DNA from: an uncultured Candidatus Saccharibacteria bacterium
GTDB lineage: Bacteria; Patescibacteriota; Saccharimonadia; Saccharimonadales; Saccharimonadaceae
Assembly: GCA_937981355.1 (NCBI GenBank)
Contig: CALJPD010000003.1
Coordinates: forward strand, 1-60,120
Direction of reading: 5' to 3'
DNA: 60,120 nucleotides
Part shown: piece after piece, positions 53,094 to 60,120 of the stretch
How positions within the stretch are numbered: the first letter of the stretch is position 1
How the letters are laid out: each line of letters begins with the position of its first letter
Position numbers and translations under genes: made by a program
Notes under the pieces: generated by a model
What the model was told of the DNA's origin: nothing
The model's input: the letters and a program-made list of their open reading frames with translations, nothing else
Databases searched by the model: none

Positions 53094-54569
53094 ATGACAA
53101 CACAACAAACACAACAAGAGAGCAAGCTGGGGTGGCGATCACTCACCGGGCTTGTTATCGGCAGCATGATTGGGGCTGGTATCTTCAATCTTGTCCGTAA
53201 TACCGCAGAGTCGGCTGGGCCACTGGCAACGATCATTGCCTGGCTTGTCACTGGGGTGGGGATGGTGTTCCTCGTCCTGAGTTTTCGCAACCTCGCTGAA
53301 AAGCGCCCCGACCTTGATGCTGGTATCTATAGCTATGCCGAGGCAGGGTTTGGCAAATATGTCGGATTTAACTCGGCTTGGGGGTACTGGATCTCGGCCT
53401 GGATTGGCAACATCGCCTATGCGGTAACGGCCTTTTCAGCACTTGGCTATTTCTTCCCGCAGCTGTTTGCTGACGGCCAAAACTGGGCCTCGGCGATTGG
53501 TATGTCGATTTTGCTCTGGGGCGTGCACTGCCTGATTCTCAGAGGTGTGCGCACGGCGAGTGCAGTGAACTTGCTCATCACGATTGCCAAGATCGTCCCG
53601 CTGATGGTCTTTTTGGTGGCGATTATTGCTGCCTTTAAGCTTAATATCTTCTCGAAGGATCTCTGGGGCTTGGCTGGCAGTAATCTGAGTCTTGACGTTG
53701 TTCTGCGGCAGATCAAGGATATGATGATCGTCACCGTCTGGGTGTTCATTGGCATCGAGGGTGCGGTTGTGTTCTCGGGCCGAGCTAAGCAGCGCAGCGA
53801 TGTCGTTAAGGCGACCTTCATTGGCTTTGCTGCCGTGCTTGCGCTGTATGTCTTGATGACCGTCCTCGCCTTTGGCGTGGCAACGCAGCCGGAGCTGGCT
53901 GGCCTCAAAGACCCAGCGATGGCGCTCTTGCTCGAGAAGGTGGTTGGGCCGTGGGGTGCCTGGCTGGTCAATAGTGGCTTGATCATTGCGGTGCTCGGTG
54001 GTTGGCTGGCCTGGACGATGTTTGCGGCTGAGCTGCCCTACCAAGCGGCAAAGGTTGGCACTTTTCCGACGTTTTTTGCCAAAGAGAACAAGGTTGGCGT
54101 GCCAAAGAACTCGCTGCTGGTGACCAACGCTTTGGTGCAGTTCTTTATCCTGACGATACCGCTGACAAGTGGCTCGGTGTATAACATTGGTATTGCGATT
54201 GCGACATCGGCAATTCTCGTGCCTTATGCCTTGACGGCCTTTTACCAGCTGAAGTACTCGGCTCTTGAGAAGCTAGAGACAAAGGGCCGGGCGGCCAATC
54301 TCTTGATTGGTGTGATGGCTAGTGTGTATAGCGTCTGGCTGGTCTATGCCGCCGGGGTAGAGAACTTACTGGTGACGGTGTTCTTGTATGTGCCGGGTAT
54401 CCTGGTTTATGGCCTCATGCGCAAGCAGCAAGGTAAGAAGCCATTTACGGCGCTTGAGTGGCTGCTCGTTGTGGCACTGCTGGTGGCGCTGGCCTATGCG
54501 CTGCTTCAGCTGCTGACTGGTGGGCTGGATAAAACGCTTGGTATTACGATGCCAAAGCTGTTTAACTAA
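53094..54569 (+). CDS. arcD: Arginine/ornithine antiporter (APC superfamily)
   Basis: The 491-residue protein has about 12-13 transmembrane helices and the start LTGLVIGSMIGAGIFNLVR typical of basic amino acid/polyamine antiporters. It would exchange external arginine for ornithine without energy cost. It lies within the operon 31 bases after arcB. Confidence 0.93.
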   Translation: MTTQQTQQESKLGWRSLTGLVIGSMIGAGIFNLVRNTAESAGPLATIIAWLVTGVGMVFLVLSFRNLAEKRPDLDAGIYSYAEAGFGKYVGFNSAWGYWISAWIGNIAYAVTAFSALGYFFPQLFADGQNWASAIGMSILLWGVHCLILRGVRTASAVNLLITIAKIVPLMVFLVAIIAAFKLNIFSKDLWGLAGSNLSLDVVLRQIKDMMIVTVWVFIGIEGAVVFSGRAKQRSDVVKATFIGFAAVLALYVLMTVLAFGVATQPELAGLKDPAMALLLEKVVGPWGAWLVNSGLIIAVLGGWLAWTMFAAELPYQAAKVGTFPTFFAKENKVGVPKNSLLVTNALVQFFILTIPLTSGSVYNIGIAIATSAILVPYALTAFYQLKYSALEKLETKGRAANLLIGVMASVYSVWLVYAAGVENLLVTVFLYVPGILVYGLMRKQQGKKPFTALEWLLVVALLVALAYALLQLLTGGLDKTLGITMPKLFN

Positions 54570-54578
54570 CAAGTAATC

Positions 54579-54608
54579 ATGCGGTGCGCCGAGAAAGGCG
54601 CACCGCAT
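54579..54608 (+). terminator. Intercistronic 12-bp hairpin between arcD and the ddaH-like gene
   Basis: ATGCGGTGCGCC (54579-54590) pairs perfectly with GGCGCACCGCAT (54597-54608) around GAGAAA. There is no T-run, so it is more likely an mRNA-stability or processing element than a strong terminator. Confidence 0.7.
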
Positions 54609-54629
54609 TGCATAAGAGAAAGGAGTGTG

Positions 54630-55403
54630 ATGTTTCGCTACGCGATTACCCGTCGGCCAAGCCGTAGCTTGATCAACGGTATTAGCCAAACACCGGAGAA
54701 GGGGAAGCCAGATTATGAGCGGGCAATGCAGCAGTACGATCAGTACGTTGCACTGCTCCGCCAGTGTGGCCTTGAGGTGACGGTCTTGGAGCCTAATGAG
54801 GAGTATCCGGATAGCGTCTTCATTGAGGATAATGCTCTCTGTACGCCGCATGGGGTAGCGATTTTGTCGCGGCCCGGGGCAGCAAGCCGGCGCGGCGAGG
54901 CGAGCTTGCTCGATTTGCGCCAGGCGCTGAGCCAGCATTATGATACGATTGAGCAGGTCGAAGCACCCGGCACCGTTGACCCCGGCGATATTATGATGGT
55001 GGGCGACCACTACTACATTGGCCTAAGCCACCGTACCAACCAAGCAGCAGCCGAGCAGATTACCGCCATTCTCGAGCGCCATGGCATGACAGCCGAGACG
55101 GTTGAGGTGACAGGGATTCTTCACCTCAAGGATGATGTGGTTTACTTGGATAATAACAACCTGATCGTTGCAAAGGCCTATGAGCATCACCCAGCTTTTG
55201 CAACATTTAATAAGCTGGTGGTGGATGACGATGAGTACTATGCGGTGAATAGCTTGTGGATTAATGGTACGGTGATCGTGCCGCAGGGCTTTCCCAAGAT
55301 CGAGCAGCAGATCCGCGACTGTGGCTACCACGTAGAACTAATTGATACCAGTGAATTTGAAAAAATAACCGGCAGTTTGACCTGCATGTCGTTGAGGTTT
55401 TAG
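54630..55403 (+). CDS. Dimethylarginine dimethylaminohydrolase-like pentein
   Basis: I start at MFRYAI (54630) preceded by AAAGGAG; upstream codons lie in the hairpin. The 257-residue length and motifs match DDAH: DSVFIEDNAL, the catalytic His of ILHLKDDVVYLDNN, and the nucleophilic Cys of SLTCMSLRF. DDAH cuts methylated arginines to citrulline plus methylamines. Inside an ADI operon it could feed host-derived methylarginines into citrulline, or act on free arginine derivatives. Confidence 0.88.
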   Translation: MFRYAITRRPSRSLINGISQTPEKGKPDYERAMQQYDQYVALLRQCGLEVTVLEPNEEYPDSVFIEDNALCTPHGVAILSRPGAASRRGEASLLDLRQALSQHYDTIEQVEAPGTVDPGDIMMVGDHYYIGLSHRTNQAAAEQITAILERHGMTAETVEVTGILHLKDDVVYLDNNNLIVAKAYEHHPAFATFNKLVVDDDEYYAVNSLWINGTVIVPQGFPKIEQQIRDCGYHVELIDTSEFEKITGSLTCMSLRF

Positions 55404-55404
55404 G

Positions 55405-56346
55405 ATGAGTACAATTGTGATTGCACTGGGCGGCAACGCCCTCCAAAAACAAGGTGAAGCAGGTGCGGCTGCGCAGCAGCGAGTGGCGAGCGAGACGGCG
55501 GCTCAGCTAGTGCCGCTGATTGCGGCTGGGCATCGGCTTGTGATCGTCCACGGCAATGGGCCGCAGGTGGGGAACATCGTACTCCATGAGGAGGCGATTA
55601 ACACTCCTGAGGTGCCGACGATGCCGCTTGATACGTGTGGGGCAATGAGCCAGGGGGAGATCGGCTACTGGCTGCAGCAGGCGCTGACGAATGAGTTTGC
55701 CCGCCGTGGTATGCCAAACCACGCCGTGACGATGGTGACGCAGACGGTGGTCGATGCGGGTGACCCGGCGTTTGCGAATCCTACGAAGCCAATCGGGGTC
55801 TTTTACGCTTCCGAGGCTGAGGCGCAGCAGTCGGCGGCGGGGCGCGATTTCGTCTTCAAAGAAGATGCGGGGCGAGGCTGGCGCCGCGTCGTGCCATCAC
55901 CTCGACCGCAGCGCGTAGTCGAAGAAGGTGCGGTGCGTGCCTTGCTTGATGCTGGCTTGACCGTTGTGACAGCGGGTGGCGGCGGCATTCCGGTGGTTGA
56001 GAATGAAACGCAGGGCATGACCGGCGTCGAGGCGGTGATCGACAAGGACTTTACCGCTGCGGTGGTGGCTGATGCGATTGACGCCGAAGCCTTGGTGATT
56101 CTCACGGCCGTCGATAACGCGATGGTCGACTATGGTACGCCGCAGGCCCGCGCGATTGGCCAGACGACCAGCCAGGAGATGCACGCCTATGCCGAGCAGG
56201 GGCAGTTTGCGTCGGGCAGTATGCTGCCCAAGGTGCAGGCCGCGCTTAATTTCGTGGCAAAGCCTGGTCGGCGCGCCATCATTGCTAATCTCGAGCATGC
56301 CGCTGCCGCTGTGGCAGGTGAGCAAGGGACGATTATTGTGTCGTAG
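55405..56346 (+). CDS. arcC: Carbamate kinase
   Basis: The 313-residue protein has IALGGNALQ, HGNGPQVGN, VVPSPRPQRVVE and GGGGIPVV, all diagnostic. It makes ATP from carbamoyl phosphate and ADP, the energy-yielding last step. It follows the ddaH-like gene by one base and the operon ends at the hairpin at 56368. Confidence 0.96.
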   Translation: MSTIVIALGGNALQKQGEAGAAAQQRVASETAAQLVPLIAAGHRLVIVHGNGPQVGNIVLHEEAINTPEVPTMPLDTCGAMSQGEIGYWLQQALTNEFARRGMPNHAVTMVTQTVVDAGDPAFANPTKPIGVFYASEAEAQQSAAGRDFVFKEDAGRGWRRVVPSPRPQRVVEEGAVRALLDAGLTVVTAGGGGIPVVENETQGMTGVEAVIDKDFTAAVVADAIDAEALVILTAVDNAMVDYGTPQARAIGQTTSQEMHAYAEQGQFASGSMLPKVQAALNFVAKPGRRAIIANLEHAAAAVAGEQGTIIVS

Positions 56347-56367
56347 AAGTGTCGCAAGAGAAAAGAT

Positions 56368-56403
56368 AATGAGACACTGGCATAGAGAAGCCAGTGTCTC
56401 ATT
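56368..56403. terminator. Terminator after the arginine operon
   Basis: AATGAGACACTGGC (56368-56381) pairs perfectly with GCCAGTGTCTCATT (56390-56403), a 14-bp stem with an 8-base loop and A/T ends, suitable for both convergent genes. Confidence 0.8.
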
Positions 56404-56411
56404 TCGTTGAC

Positions 56412-56693
56412 TCACTTACTCGCGTGTGGCGCTTGTGCTAGGCGGCTGCGGAGCTGCTCTAAATGATCGAGGTCGATACTGCGTGTCACTTGGCGTGAGC
56501 CCTCGGATCGAACTATCCGGAATTTCCGGATAGTTGCCTCACGCTCCAGTTCACCAGATGAGAAGACATTCCCGAGATGCTCGCTGATGGTGCGTACGTC
56601 GACGTCAAACAGCTCGGCTATCCGGCACTGCGTTAACTGGGTTAAAGACGTATCAAGACGACGGATACAACGATCTGTACCTGGTATGAACAA
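56412..56693 (-). pseudogene. RhuM-family HTH protein, truncated remnant
   Basis: The 93-residue frame LTQCRIAELFDVDVRTISEHL followed by GELEREATIRKFRIVRSEGSRQVTRSID is the N-terminal DNA-binding part of RhuM/Fic-associated proteins. The usual 250 or more C-terminal residues are absent, and only a TTG start is available. It marks the left edge of the low-GC patch. Confidence 0.65.
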
Positions 56694-56953
56694 GATAAGG
56701 ATACACTATCACAGAAAAAGACCAGAAAGATTCCAACTCGTGAAGATTATGATAAGGGAAAACATATATAGCTATTCTAAAAGTAAGTGAAAGGCGTTTT
56801 TAGAGCAGTAATGGGAAAAATGGTGTCGGAGTATGGCGAAGTGTAAAAAACATCATGTAAGGCGTAAAATTGTAGTATGAGAAAAATCATTGTATGTATG
56901 GTAAAACGATAATGATAGTGTAATAAGCTCAGTTATAAAGAGAGAATATATAA
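56694..56953. other. AT-rich spacer without a gene
   Basis: No ORF, repeat or hairpin of note. G+C falls sharply here compared with the arginine operon, marking entry into transferred DNA. Confidence 0.5.
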
Positions 56954-57277
56954 ATGCGAATTCAATTTACCGTAACCGATGAAGAACTGAAAACTTTAAC
57001 GAAAAAAGCAATAGAGGGTAATTACCCAAGTGTGAGTGAGTATTGTAAGTGCAGCAGTCTACAAGAAGATACAAGCTATGTCACACTGTATACTACCTTA
57101 CTAAATACAATAAGCTCCTTGCCAAAGGGAAAAGAGTTTGTTTTAAGAGAGTTAATCGCAACACCACCAGCTTTGATAGGTAGATGGTTCTATGAAAATG
57201 TAAACAATGGACTTGTAAAGAATGTGGAACACATCGGAAAAGCTGAAGGTGGAATAGAAAAATATAAGAGAATATGA
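56954..57277 (+). CDS. DUF1413-like small protein, Firmicutes-type
   Basis: The 107-residue product starts with a ribbon-helix-helix-like segment (MRIQFTVTDEELKTLTKKA) and then LPKGKEFVLRELIATPPALIGRWFYENV, the DUF1413 core found in mobile regions of Firmicutes. AGAGAG lies upstream. Very AT-rich with AGA arginine codons. It might be a DNA-binding regulator. Confidence 0.6.
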   Translation: MRIQFTVTDEELKTLTKKAIEGNYPSVSEYCKCSSLQEDTSYVTLYTTLLNTISSLPKGKEFVLRELIATPPALIGRWFYENVNNGLVKNVEHIGKAEGGIEKYKRI

Positions 57278-57349
57278 TGTTGATTTCAAATAGCTTATAG
57301 TGCGTGTCAGATTGGAAAAGATATTGAGATAATTGTGGAGGTGCATTTC

Positions 57350-58348
57350 ATGACAGAAGAAAATAAAGAGATTGTGGTAATAGATGAAACGACAATTAAA
57401 AGTAAGATTCACTATATAAGAAATCAAAAGGTTATGCTTGATTTTGAACTTGCTGAAATATATGGGTATGAAACTAAAAACTTTAATAGACAGGTAAAAA
57501 ACAATATTGAAAAGTTTGAAGGCGAAGATTTTATGTTTCAACTGACCACGAATGAGTTTGAAAACTTGAGGTGCAAAAATTTCACCTCAAGTTGGGGTGG
57601 TCCAAGGTACTTACCGAATGCTTTTACGGAGCAGGGTATTTATATGCTTATGACTGTATTAAGGGGAGACCTGGCAGTTAAACAGAGCAAGGCTTTAATA
57701 CGAATGTTTAAGCAGATGAAAGACTTTATTATTGAAAATCAAGATTTTATCGGCTCAAAAGAATTAGTCCAAATAGCTATACAGACTAATAAGAACACAC
57801 ATGATATAGCAAAGATAAATGATACAATAAGCACCTTAGCAACAAAAGAGGATTTGAAAAAAGTGATGGATAATTTTATAGATCCGGATACCTATAAACA
57901 CTTCCTCTTGATGAATGGAGATAAGATAGAAGCTGATGTTGCCTATACTAAGCTATATAAGTCTGCTAAGAAAAGCATTTATGTCATAGACAACTATATA
58001 GGATTAAAAACATTAGAGCTGCTAAGAGCTGCAAAAGATAGTGTTTAAGTCATTATATTTAGCGATAATGTAAGACATAAAGATATGCTTACAAGAAATA
58101 TTCTCCATGATTTTATGAGAGATTACCCTGACATCAACGTAAAAATGAAGATTGCAGGTAAAAAGTATCACGATCGGTATATTGCGATAGACTATGGGAC
58201 AGAACATGAAGCCTTTTATCTTTGTGGAGCATCATCAAAAGACGCCGGAAATAAAATATCAAGTATTACCAAGATAGAAGCATCATCAAAAGACATGTAT
58301 CATACAATGTTTGGTAGAATGTTACACAATAAGAATTTAAAAATTTAA
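57350..58348 (+). pseudogene. ORF6N-domain phage-type protein interrupted by one in-frame TAA
   Basis: GGAGG precedes the ATG at 57350. Residues about 15-110 form an ORF6N DNA-binding domain (IRNQKVMLDFELAEIYGYETKNFNRQVKNN, abridged). The frame runs to TAA at 58046-58048, then continues without a shift through VIIFSDNV and RHKDMLTRNIL to the true end at 58348. An AAA to TAA change explains the interruption. The C-terminal part resembles a PLD-like or nuclease-associated region. Low G+C suggests a Firmicutes origin. Confidence 0.7.
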
Positions 58349-58501
58349 GTATGAAATAACAGATGAGACAGTTATATAAGCTTTACGTAGGGCGGTAGAA
58401 GTAAAATCTAACGTCTTTTTATGTGCAACAAATGGAAGAAAAACTATATGCAAGAAAAAATAAAAATAAACAAACAATAGTAACAAAAACAACAAAGAAG
58501 A

Positions 58502-58798
58502 TCAGAAAGACCACGTATGAGGTGATTGTCCATCTTTCATCTGCTTAGGTGTTCTCATTAATGCTCTCCTTTGCTTAATAGTACGTTCATCTCTTAATGC
58601 AGTCATAAGCATATAAATACCCTGCTCCGTAAAGGCGTAGGGATTGTACTTTATATTGCTTCCTCTACCTGTTCCTTTGTTCAAGGTCACATTTTGTGAT
58701 CTTGAAAGTTCGTCCACTTCCTCATCAGTTAATTGGAACATAAAATCTTCGCCTTCAAACTTCTCAATATTGTTTTTTACCTGTCTATTAATCTTCAT
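58502..58798 (-). pseudogene. Second ORF6N fragment, inverted
   Basis: MKINRQVKNNIEKFEGEDF, NPYAFTEQGIYMLMTALRDE and RALMRTPKQMKD repeat the ORF6N domain of the gene at 57350 in the opposite orientation. A stretch of about 57 bases (57486-57540 against 58740-58796) is nearly identical. The N-terminal 40 residues and the C-terminal domain are missing. Confidence 0.65.
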
Positions 58799-58890
58799 GA
58801 TAAAAGTAGTAGAAACTATGCAGGATAAACAAAAAGATAAATGTTGAGAGAATTTCGAAGTAAAGTCGGACGTGAATTCCAGAGTTGCTG

Positions 58891-58918
58891 TTGACAATGG
58901 TATCAAAAGACACATAAT
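58891..58918 (+). promoter_or_regulatory. Promoter of small RNA copy A
   Basis: TTGACA (58891-58896), 16 bases, CATAAT (58913-58918). The same 16-base spacing is used by copies B and C. Confidence 0.75.
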
Positions 58919-58924
58919 TATAGG

Positions 58925-58997
58925 CAGACACAGGCTAACGCTGTGTCACCCTAATCTCCGGCGGGTGGTTTTCAGGTCACACAGCGGGAGATTTTTT
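58925..58997 (+). ncRNA. Small structured RNA, copy A of three
   Basis: Starting about 7 bases past the -10, hairpin 1 is GACACAG (58927-58933)/CTGTGTC (58941-58947). Hairpin 2 is AATCTCC (58953-58959)/GGAGATT (58987-58993) with an inner stem GTGG/TCAC, followed by six Ts. The RNA would be about 73 nucleotides. No ORF is present. Confidence 0.7.
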
Positions 58998-59033
58998 GTT
59001 GGCGTATTTTGATGAAAATTATGAAAATAGCCA

Positions 59034-59061
59034 TTGACACGACTGTCGAAAGGCATATAGT
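59034..59061 (+). promoter_or_regulatory. Promoter of small RNA copy B
   Basis: TTGACA (59034-59039), 16 bases, TATAGT (59056-59061). Confidence 0.75.
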
Positions 59062-59067
59062 CTATAA

Positions 59068-59146
59068 CTAGACACAGTTAATTGCTGTGTTGCTTAAAAT
59101 CTCCGGCAAGTAGTTTCTAAGCTGCACCGCGGGAGATTTTTGTTTT
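59068..59146 (+). ncRNA. Small structured RNA, copy B of three
   Basis: Hairpin 1 GACACAG (59071-59077)/CTGTGTT (59085-59091) with a G-U pair. Hairpin 2 AAAATCTCC (59096-59104)/GGAGATTTT (59132-59140) with inner stem GTAG/CTGC and a T-run. The sequence after it (TTTTGTTTTAGAGTGATTA) recurs after copy C, showing duplication of the unit. Confidence 0.7.
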
Positions 59147-59361
59147 AGAGTGATTATCGTGGTCGACGCTCAAATGTTGACACAAAGTCTCGGCGCGCTT
59201 TCTTATAACATCGCTGCGCGAAGTGCCAGATAATATACGACATTTCGAGGTGTATATGTTGACTTTCGACGTTATTCTAATCAGTACACAACGACTGTGA
59301 GGTTATGAGAAGATGTGTCAATAGTCGACGTAGTAAAGTGATCGTGCTATGATAAATACAG
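59147..59361. other. Spacer between small RNA copies, no gene seen
   Basis: No useful ORF. TCGACG (59325-59330) and TATGAT (59348-59353), 17 bases apart, form a weak promoter aimed at the hairpin at 59362. Confidence 0.5.
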
Positions 59362-59403
59362 AAAAGGCGTCGCCACCGTGGTTCTGCGGAGGCCACGCCT
59401 TTT
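59362..59403 (+). ncRNA. Orphan hairpin RNA element, copy 3, with own weak promoter
   Basis: AAAAGGCGT (59362-59370) pairs with ACGCCTTTT (59395-59403); a T-rich tail follows (CTTTT), so on the plus strand it could also end its own transcript. On the minus strand its loop carries CTCCGCAGAACCACGGTG, identical over 18 bases to the copy at 50464. Confidence 0.6.
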
Positions 59404-59443
59404 CTTTTGGTATTATGATGCGTCCATCGAATGAGTGCTATCG

Positions 59444-59471
59444 TTGACATTACTAACGAATAGTATATAAT
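59444..59471 (+). promoter_or_regulatory. Promoter of small RNA copy C
   Basis: TTGACA (59444-59449), 16 bases, and a perfect TATAAT (59466-59471): a consensus sigma70 promoter with no ORF after it. Confidence 0.85.
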
Positions 59472-59477
59472 CGTAGG

Positions 59478-59550
59478 TAGACGCAGTTAATGCTGTGTCA
59501 CCCTAATCTCCGGCATGTAGTTTTCAGGCTACCCCGCTGGGGATTTTTGT
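59478..59550 (+). ncRNA. Small structured RNA, copy C of three
   Basis: Hairpin 1 GACGCAG (59480-59486)/CTGTGTC (59493-59499) with a G-U pair. Hairpin 2 AATCTCC (59505-59511)/GGGGATT (59539-59545) with inner stem GTAG/CTAC and a T-run. Substitutions relative to copies A and B keep every stem paired. Confidence 0.75.
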
Positions 59551-59561
59551 TTTTAGAGTGA

Positions 59562-59798
59562 TTATCGCGGTTTTCTGCCAAAGACTTTGCGGCTTGTGCT
59601 GTTGGATTCCAAATAGTCAAATACTGCGGCTACTTCGCTTACTCAACACAGAGTACTGGCTGGTATATCGCAGTCACAGGAATTCTACTGTTAGCCTCCT
59701 GGATTCTTGCGTACTTTAATGTACGTTCAGCGAGACGGCGTGTCGAGAAGGCCTGGAAGAAAAGAAACGGCGGAGAGTCGAATGAACTCACCTCTTAG
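59562..59798 (+). pseudogene. Remnant of a small membrane protein
   Basis: The 78-codon frame has no usable start (a TGA precedes TTA at 59562). It contains a hydrophobic helix (GWYIAVTGILLLASWILAYF) and a basic C-terminus (RSARRRVEKAWKKRN). It looks like the C-terminal end of a short membrane protein cut by the duplication of the small-RNA unit. Confidence 0.45.
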
Positions 59799-59848
59799 GT
59801 GCAGGGAATTGCTACACTCCCGTCGACTCGGCGCAAATTCTAGCTAGA

Positions 59849-60046
59849 CTAGTGAATCAGTGAATCAGAATCGCGCATAAGTATGTATACGCCGGCGGCA
59901 CTCATCACAGCTGTTGTAACAGCAAATACGAGAGCGCGTACGACCGGGAATTCGACAGCTGAGGCACGGCCAACAACAAGACCGATGCCAAAGAAATACA
60001 GTGTACTCAAAACCGTATTAAGAGCACATGCCCTTTTCTTGCTCAT
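59849..60046 (-). CDS. Small two-helix membrane protein
   Basis: GGAGG precedes the ATG at 60046. The 65-residue product has two hydrophobic helices (about residues 9-28 and 38-57) with a short acidic C-terminus (MRDSDSLIH). No family recognised. Size and shape allow a holin-like or type I toxin-like role, but there is no direct support. Confidence 0.6.
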   Translation of the reverse strand: MSKKRACALNTVLSTLYFFGIGLVVGRASAVEFPVVRALVFAVTTAVMSAAGVYILMRDSDSLIH

Positions 60047-60120
60047 GGTTTCCTCCATTCCCAGGACCTAACCTTAAAAATGAACTGCAACAAACCATCC
60101 CAAGCTCTAGCCGGGCGTTA

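Noticed and set aside
53436..54044. 202-codon minus-strand ORF opposite arcD
   Set aside because: Shadow of the antiporter gene; composition is atypical of protein (many H, N, Q, R).
57350..58348. The TAA in the ORF6N gene considered as programmed recoding
   Set aside because: No stem-loop or slippery site is visible, TAA is the usual stop in the window, and adjacent genes in the patch are also broken; a nonsense mutation is simpler.
59362..59403. Hairpin elements considered as integron attC sites
   Set aside because: The arms lack the GTTRRRY/RYYYAAC core sites and no integrase or cassette array is present.
58891..59550. The three repeats considered as a CRISPR array
   Set aside because: Spacing is irregular (about 145 and 410 bases), copies diverge, each has its own promoter and terminator, and no cas genes are seen.
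1..60120. tRNA and rRNA genes
   Set aside because: I looked for T-arm-like GTTCRA and CCA-ended cloverleafs in the gaps by eye and saw none; a covariance search would be needed to be sure.

Overview
The window looks like a chromosomal segment of an episymbiotic Candidatus Saccharibacteria (TM7)-type Patescibacteria bacterium. The reasons are a complete arginine deiminase operon, a large TraG/VirD4-like ATPase with a proline-rich tail beside surface proteins, a TasA/SipW-like pair, a heterodimeric ABC exporter, few biosynthetic genes, and many short intergenic regions in which the -10 box lies only 6-11 bases from the start codon. TGA behaves as an ordinary stop (for example in the MarR/ABC ATGA overlap), so this is not an SR1/Gracilibacteria-type code. 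Taxonomy is inferred from gene content only.

Layout. 1-7.4 kb is an accessory/defence strip: the 3' part of a type III restriction gene, a membrane protein, a broken GIY-YIG gene, a Panacea-type toxin-antitoxin pair, an HTH-ImmA/IrrE protease and DUF3800 debris with a hairpin RNA element. 7.4-19.8 kb holds a polysaccharide deacetylase, the TraG-like ATPase, two orphan ORFs, an LPHTG-type surface protein with a coiled-coil membrane partner, an HhH protein, a flavin disulfide reductase and a kinase-like protein. 19.9-21.5 kb holds a decayed transposase and a gene interrupted by an (AG)8 tract. 21.5-30 kb holds an envelope set (signal peptidase-LamG fusion, TasA-like protein, TetR, CorA, DsbA plus a CVPC membrane protein, CHAP hydrolase). 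30-36.5 kb has a structured leader before an ABC-2 exporter, a thioredoxin-like protein, a phosphatase, DUF488, an MFS pump and a Nudix protein. 36.6-38.7 kb is CIRCE-groES-groEL. 38.7-41.1 kb is copper-regulated csoR-copB. 41.2-50.4 kb holds VanZ/RDD, GH18, MarR-ABC-ABC, PEBP, Fic and a methyltransferase. 50.8-56.3 kb is arcA-arcB-arcD-ddaH-like-arcC. 56.4-60.1 kb is an AT-rich patch of broken Firmicutes-like genes followed by three copies of a small structured RNA gene, each with its own promoter and terminator.

How the genes fit together. The arginine operon would turn imported arginine (and perhaps methylarginines) into ATP and ammonia by substrate-level phosphorylation, which suits an energy-parasitic epibiont. 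Disulfide, chaperone, copper-export and multidrug-export genes suit life on a host surface. The TraG-like ATPase, LPHTG protein, TasA-like fibre protein, GH18 and CHAP hydrolases and deacetylase are plausible contact-interface or wall-active proteins.

The most unusual items are the tandem small-RNA family at 58.9-59.6 kb, a hairpin RNA motif present three times (once beside DUF3800), the pervasive TATACT-N6-ATG leaderless architecture, and the (AG)8 tract that switches a gene out of frame.
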